Part shown: positions 62,609 through 64,000 of the stretch, piece by piece
How positions within the stretch are numbered: the first letter of the stretch is position 1
How the letters are laid out: each line of letters starts with the position of its first letter
Assembly: GCF_018882125.1 (NCBI RefSeq)
Contig: NZ_JACVOZ010000004.1
Span: 1 to 64,000 of the forward strand
Length of the DNA stretch: 64,000 nucleotides
Direction: 5' to 3'
Origin: Polynucleobacter sp. AP-Melu-500A-A1
GTDB taxonomy: Bacteria; Pseudomonadota; Gammaproteobacteria; Burkholderiales; Burkholderiaceae
Translations under genes and position numbers: made by a program
Notes under the pieces: model-generated
The model's input: the letters and a program-made list of their open reading frames with translations, nothing else
Told to the model about the DNA's origin: nothing
Databases searched by the model: none

Positions 62609-62927
62609 TATCAATATGACGATTTCTAAAACTGAATTGAAAAAGATGCAGGCATCAGCTGACGATGCTTGCAAGCTCATGAAAGTACTATCCAATCGAG
62701 ACCGCATGATGCTTTTATGCGAAATCGCCCAAGGAGAGAAGTGTGTCAGTGAGCTAGAGGCCGCTCTAGACTTGCATCAGCCAAGCCTATCTCAGCAATT
62801 GACAGTGCTTCGCAAAGAAAAACTAGTGAAGACTCGCAGAGAAGGTAAACAGATCTACTACTCGCTTTCAAGCCAGGTTGCAGTTGCGGTGATGGGCTTG
62901 CTCTATAAGCACTATTGCAAGAAGTGA
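62598..62927 (+). CDS. bigR: ArsR-family persulfide-responsive repressor, BigR/SqrR-like
   Basis: A 109-residue winged-helix repressor with HTH CVSELEAALDLHQPSLSQQLTV. Two cysteines, C41 in MMLLCEIAQGE and C107 in KHYCKK, match the pair that forms a tetrasulfide bridge in SqrR/BigR sensors; C25 and C49 are extra. It overlaps the MBL gene end by 11 bases. An alternative start at 62616 would remove six residues and keep both cysteines. It should repress the MBL and probably the TauE-like gene until reactive sulfur is present. Confidence 0.9.
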   Translation: MFSDINMTISKTELKKMQASADDACKLMKVLSNRDRMMLLCEIAQGEKCVSELEAALDLHQPSLSQQLTVLRKEKLVKTRREGKQIYYSLSSQVAVAVMGLLYKHYCKK

Positions 62928-62983
62928 ATTTTCTGCAAGTAGATATAAATTGAGTACTGGGTAGTATTCATCAGTATCAATCC

Positions 62984-63014
62984 AAGAGGTATATATTAGA
63001 ATGCACCTCTTTTA
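62984..63014 (+). terminator. Convergent terminator between bigR and cytochrome-like gene
   Basis: AAGAGGT (62984-62990) pairs with ACCTCTT (63005-63011) around a 14-base loop, with TTTTATTT after. It fits the convergent end of the bigR operon and the minus-strand gene ending at 63012. Confidence 0.6.
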
Positions 63015-63449
63015 TTTCACGGTCGATTTTTGTAAGTTTGGCAGCCCCCATTTAATGACTACATGGCAAAGGAAGGTAGCAAAGAAGCCTAAACCAACTA
63101 CCCAATGTACATAGATCACCAGGTCTCGGGTTTCTGCTGGCCCGTAATATAAAAGACCTCCCGTTATTAGTAGGATCAACATAAAAAATAATTGGCTAAA
63201 TCCGCTCAGCCCTTTTCGACCAGATTGATAACCTGCTTTGATATGAAATGGCAGAATTGAACCAAGCGCTAAGGTTGCTAGCATTGCACTGAGCCCATGA
63301 CTTACCAAAACAGTATGGTTAGCGAACAGTACACGCTCTATTTGCCATTCATGCCCCAATAAATAGAGACTGCCTGTAAGCGAGCACGAGAGCATTCCTA
63401 CCATCACAAGCGACTTTTGCCAGCTCGGCATTTTTCCAAGGCGCCTCAT
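63012..63449 (-). CDS. Four-helix membrane protein, b-type-cytochrome-like
   Basis: A 145-residue protein with four membrane helices. Histidines are placed at helix ends or in helices: NHTVLVSHGLSAML and PFHIKAGY in the second, and YVHWVVGLGFFATFLCHVVI in the fourth, with the two histidines 14 apart, a spacing compatible with heme b ligation. I do not recognise a named family. Its ATG overlaps the ApbE stop (ATGA), so it is cotranslated with a flavin transferase, which suggests membrane electron transfer. Confidence 0.65.
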   Translation of the reverse strand: MRRLGKMPSWQKSLVMVGMLSCSLTGSLYLLGHEWQIERVLFANHTVLVSHGLSAMLATLALGSILPFHIKAGYQSGRKGLSGFSQLFFMLILLITGGLLYYGPAETRDLVIYVHWVVGLGFFATFLCHVVIKWGLPNLQKSTVK

Positions 63450-64000
63450 ACAGCAATCTGAATGGCTTGTGCTTGATAGCGCTCAAAGCAGGGGTGATTC
63501 TGCTGTTTGGAGAGAGCGAGTACTTTAGTAAGGGCATCCGCGTAAACACATTCATTGGCAATAATGGAGAAGGATTCTGAAAATACATGATGAGTATCTA
63601 AATCTTTATCGGCTAGAGGGTTAATGATGTAGCTTTGCTGTTGATCTCTATTAAAGAAGTACAGGCCGCTCGTAGCTATCGCACCATTCATGAGCGATCC
63701 TATCTCAATTACATTGCTGGGTACTTTTGGATTGCGAATATGAATTGCCTGAGGTTCATTTCCAAAAATCCGCATATCACCCCCTGCATTAACGCTGCCT
63801 GAATGTATGCCATTGAATTTGAGGGTATTTACAGCCATATCCACTGCAAAGCCCTTGGCAATACCACCAAGATCTAAACACAATGGGAGTGACGAAATAA
63901 CGCAGTCTTGGCTGACAAATTGTAGATTTTCAATGCCACCAAAGTCGTGATGAGCTATGTCAATATTGCCAGGTAATAATTTAGCCTCTACTAGACGATG
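63446..64000 (-). CDS. apbE: ApbE-family FMN transferase (N-terminus outside window)
   Basis: The minus-strand frame is open to the window edge, giving 184 residues of the C-terminal part. The core motif LDLGGIAKGFAVDMAV, the SVNAGGDMRIFG strand and the SLMNGAIATSGLYFF segment followed by HVFSESFSIIANECVYADALTKVL are those of ApbE, which attaches FMN to a threonine of a partner protein in the periplasm. The acceptor flavoprotein is not in the window and may lie upstream (right side). It is in operon with the four-helix membrane protein. Confidence 0.9.
   Translation of the reverse strand, partial: HRLVEAKLLPGNIDIAHHDFGGIENLQFVSQDCVISSLPLCLDLGGIAKGFAVDMAVNTLKFNGIHSGSVNAGGDMRIFGNEPQAIHIRNPKVPSNVIEIGSLMNGAIATSGLYFFNRDQQQSYIINPLADKDLDTHHVFSESFSIIANECVYADALTKVLALSKQQNHPCFERYQAQAIQIAV

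Noticed and set aside
1..64000. CRISPR arrays, rRNA, tRNA, transposases, integrases, attachment sites
   Set aside because: No regularly spaced repeats, cloverleaf-sized gaps or transposase motifs were seen on reading the gaps and frames; gaps are nearly all under 180 bases.

Overview
This window looks like a chromosomal segment of a betaproteobacterium, most likely Polynucleobacter or a close Burkholderiaceae relative. That is an inference from moderate GC, dense short-gap gene packing, a Bug/TctC-type binding protein, a fused LivM-LivG transporter subunit, the cysI-DUF934-cobA set and a c4-like cytochrome; no rRNA, marker gene or database search was available. I see no rRNA, tRNA, CRISPR array, prophage or insertion sequence. 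No gene-free stretch exceeds about 180 bases.

Positions 1-34,800 form a large surface-glycan locus. It holds polytopic GT-C-like or polymerase-like membrane proteins (1-3.4 kb, 4.5 kb, 24.7 kb), two UbiA-type enzymes, an ABC flippase of MsbA/PglK type, many glycosyltransferases and a polyprenyl-phospho-arabinofuranose module (HAD-UbiA fusion, DprE1-like, DprE2-like; 11.7-15.2 kb). It also has a sugar-nucleotide epimerase, a PglC/WcaJ-type initiating transferase and a WbpM-type dehydratase, then an SxtJ / DUF5989 / carbamoyltransferase / SGNH cassette (20.9-24.6 kb) and two OafA-like acyltransferases. An ABC-dependent O-antigen export block (methyltransferase, Wzt with C-terminal domain, Wzm, double GT4; 28.9-34.7 kb, minus strand) closes the locus. 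The gene set suggests a glycan started on undecaprenyl phosphate, decorated by acetyl, carbamoyl and methyl groups, and exported by ABC transporters; no Wzx is seen.

Positions 34,900-42,300 carry a Ca2+/H+ antiporter, sirohydrochlorin chelatase (cbiX), a higBA toxin-antitoxin module with tandem operators, the assimilatory block cobA-DUF934-cysI, a secreted serine hydrolase and a Doc-type toxin-antitoxin pair. Positions 42,300-55,700 are metabolic accessory genes: a LigI-like amidohydrolase with a Bug-type binding protein, a PcaD-like hydrolase, an HdeD-like membrane protein, a TonB receptor followed by a PQQ-type sugar dehydrogenase and diheme cytochrome c, a third acyltransferase, darP, a third toxin-antitoxin module whose toxin seems to lack a canonical start, a GMC oxidoreductase and an EamA exporter.

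Positions 55,800-60,800 are a branched-chain amino-acid-type ABC transporter (SBP, LivH, LivM-LivG fusion, LivF) bounded by clear terminators. Positions 60,800-62,930 are a reactive-sulfur detoxification unit: a TauE/SafE exporter divergent from an MBL persulfide-dioxygenase-like enzyme and a BigR/SqrR-type thiol sensor, with AT-rich palindromes between them. The right edge holds a small b-type-cytochrome-like membrane protein and an ApbE flavin transferase that runs off the window.
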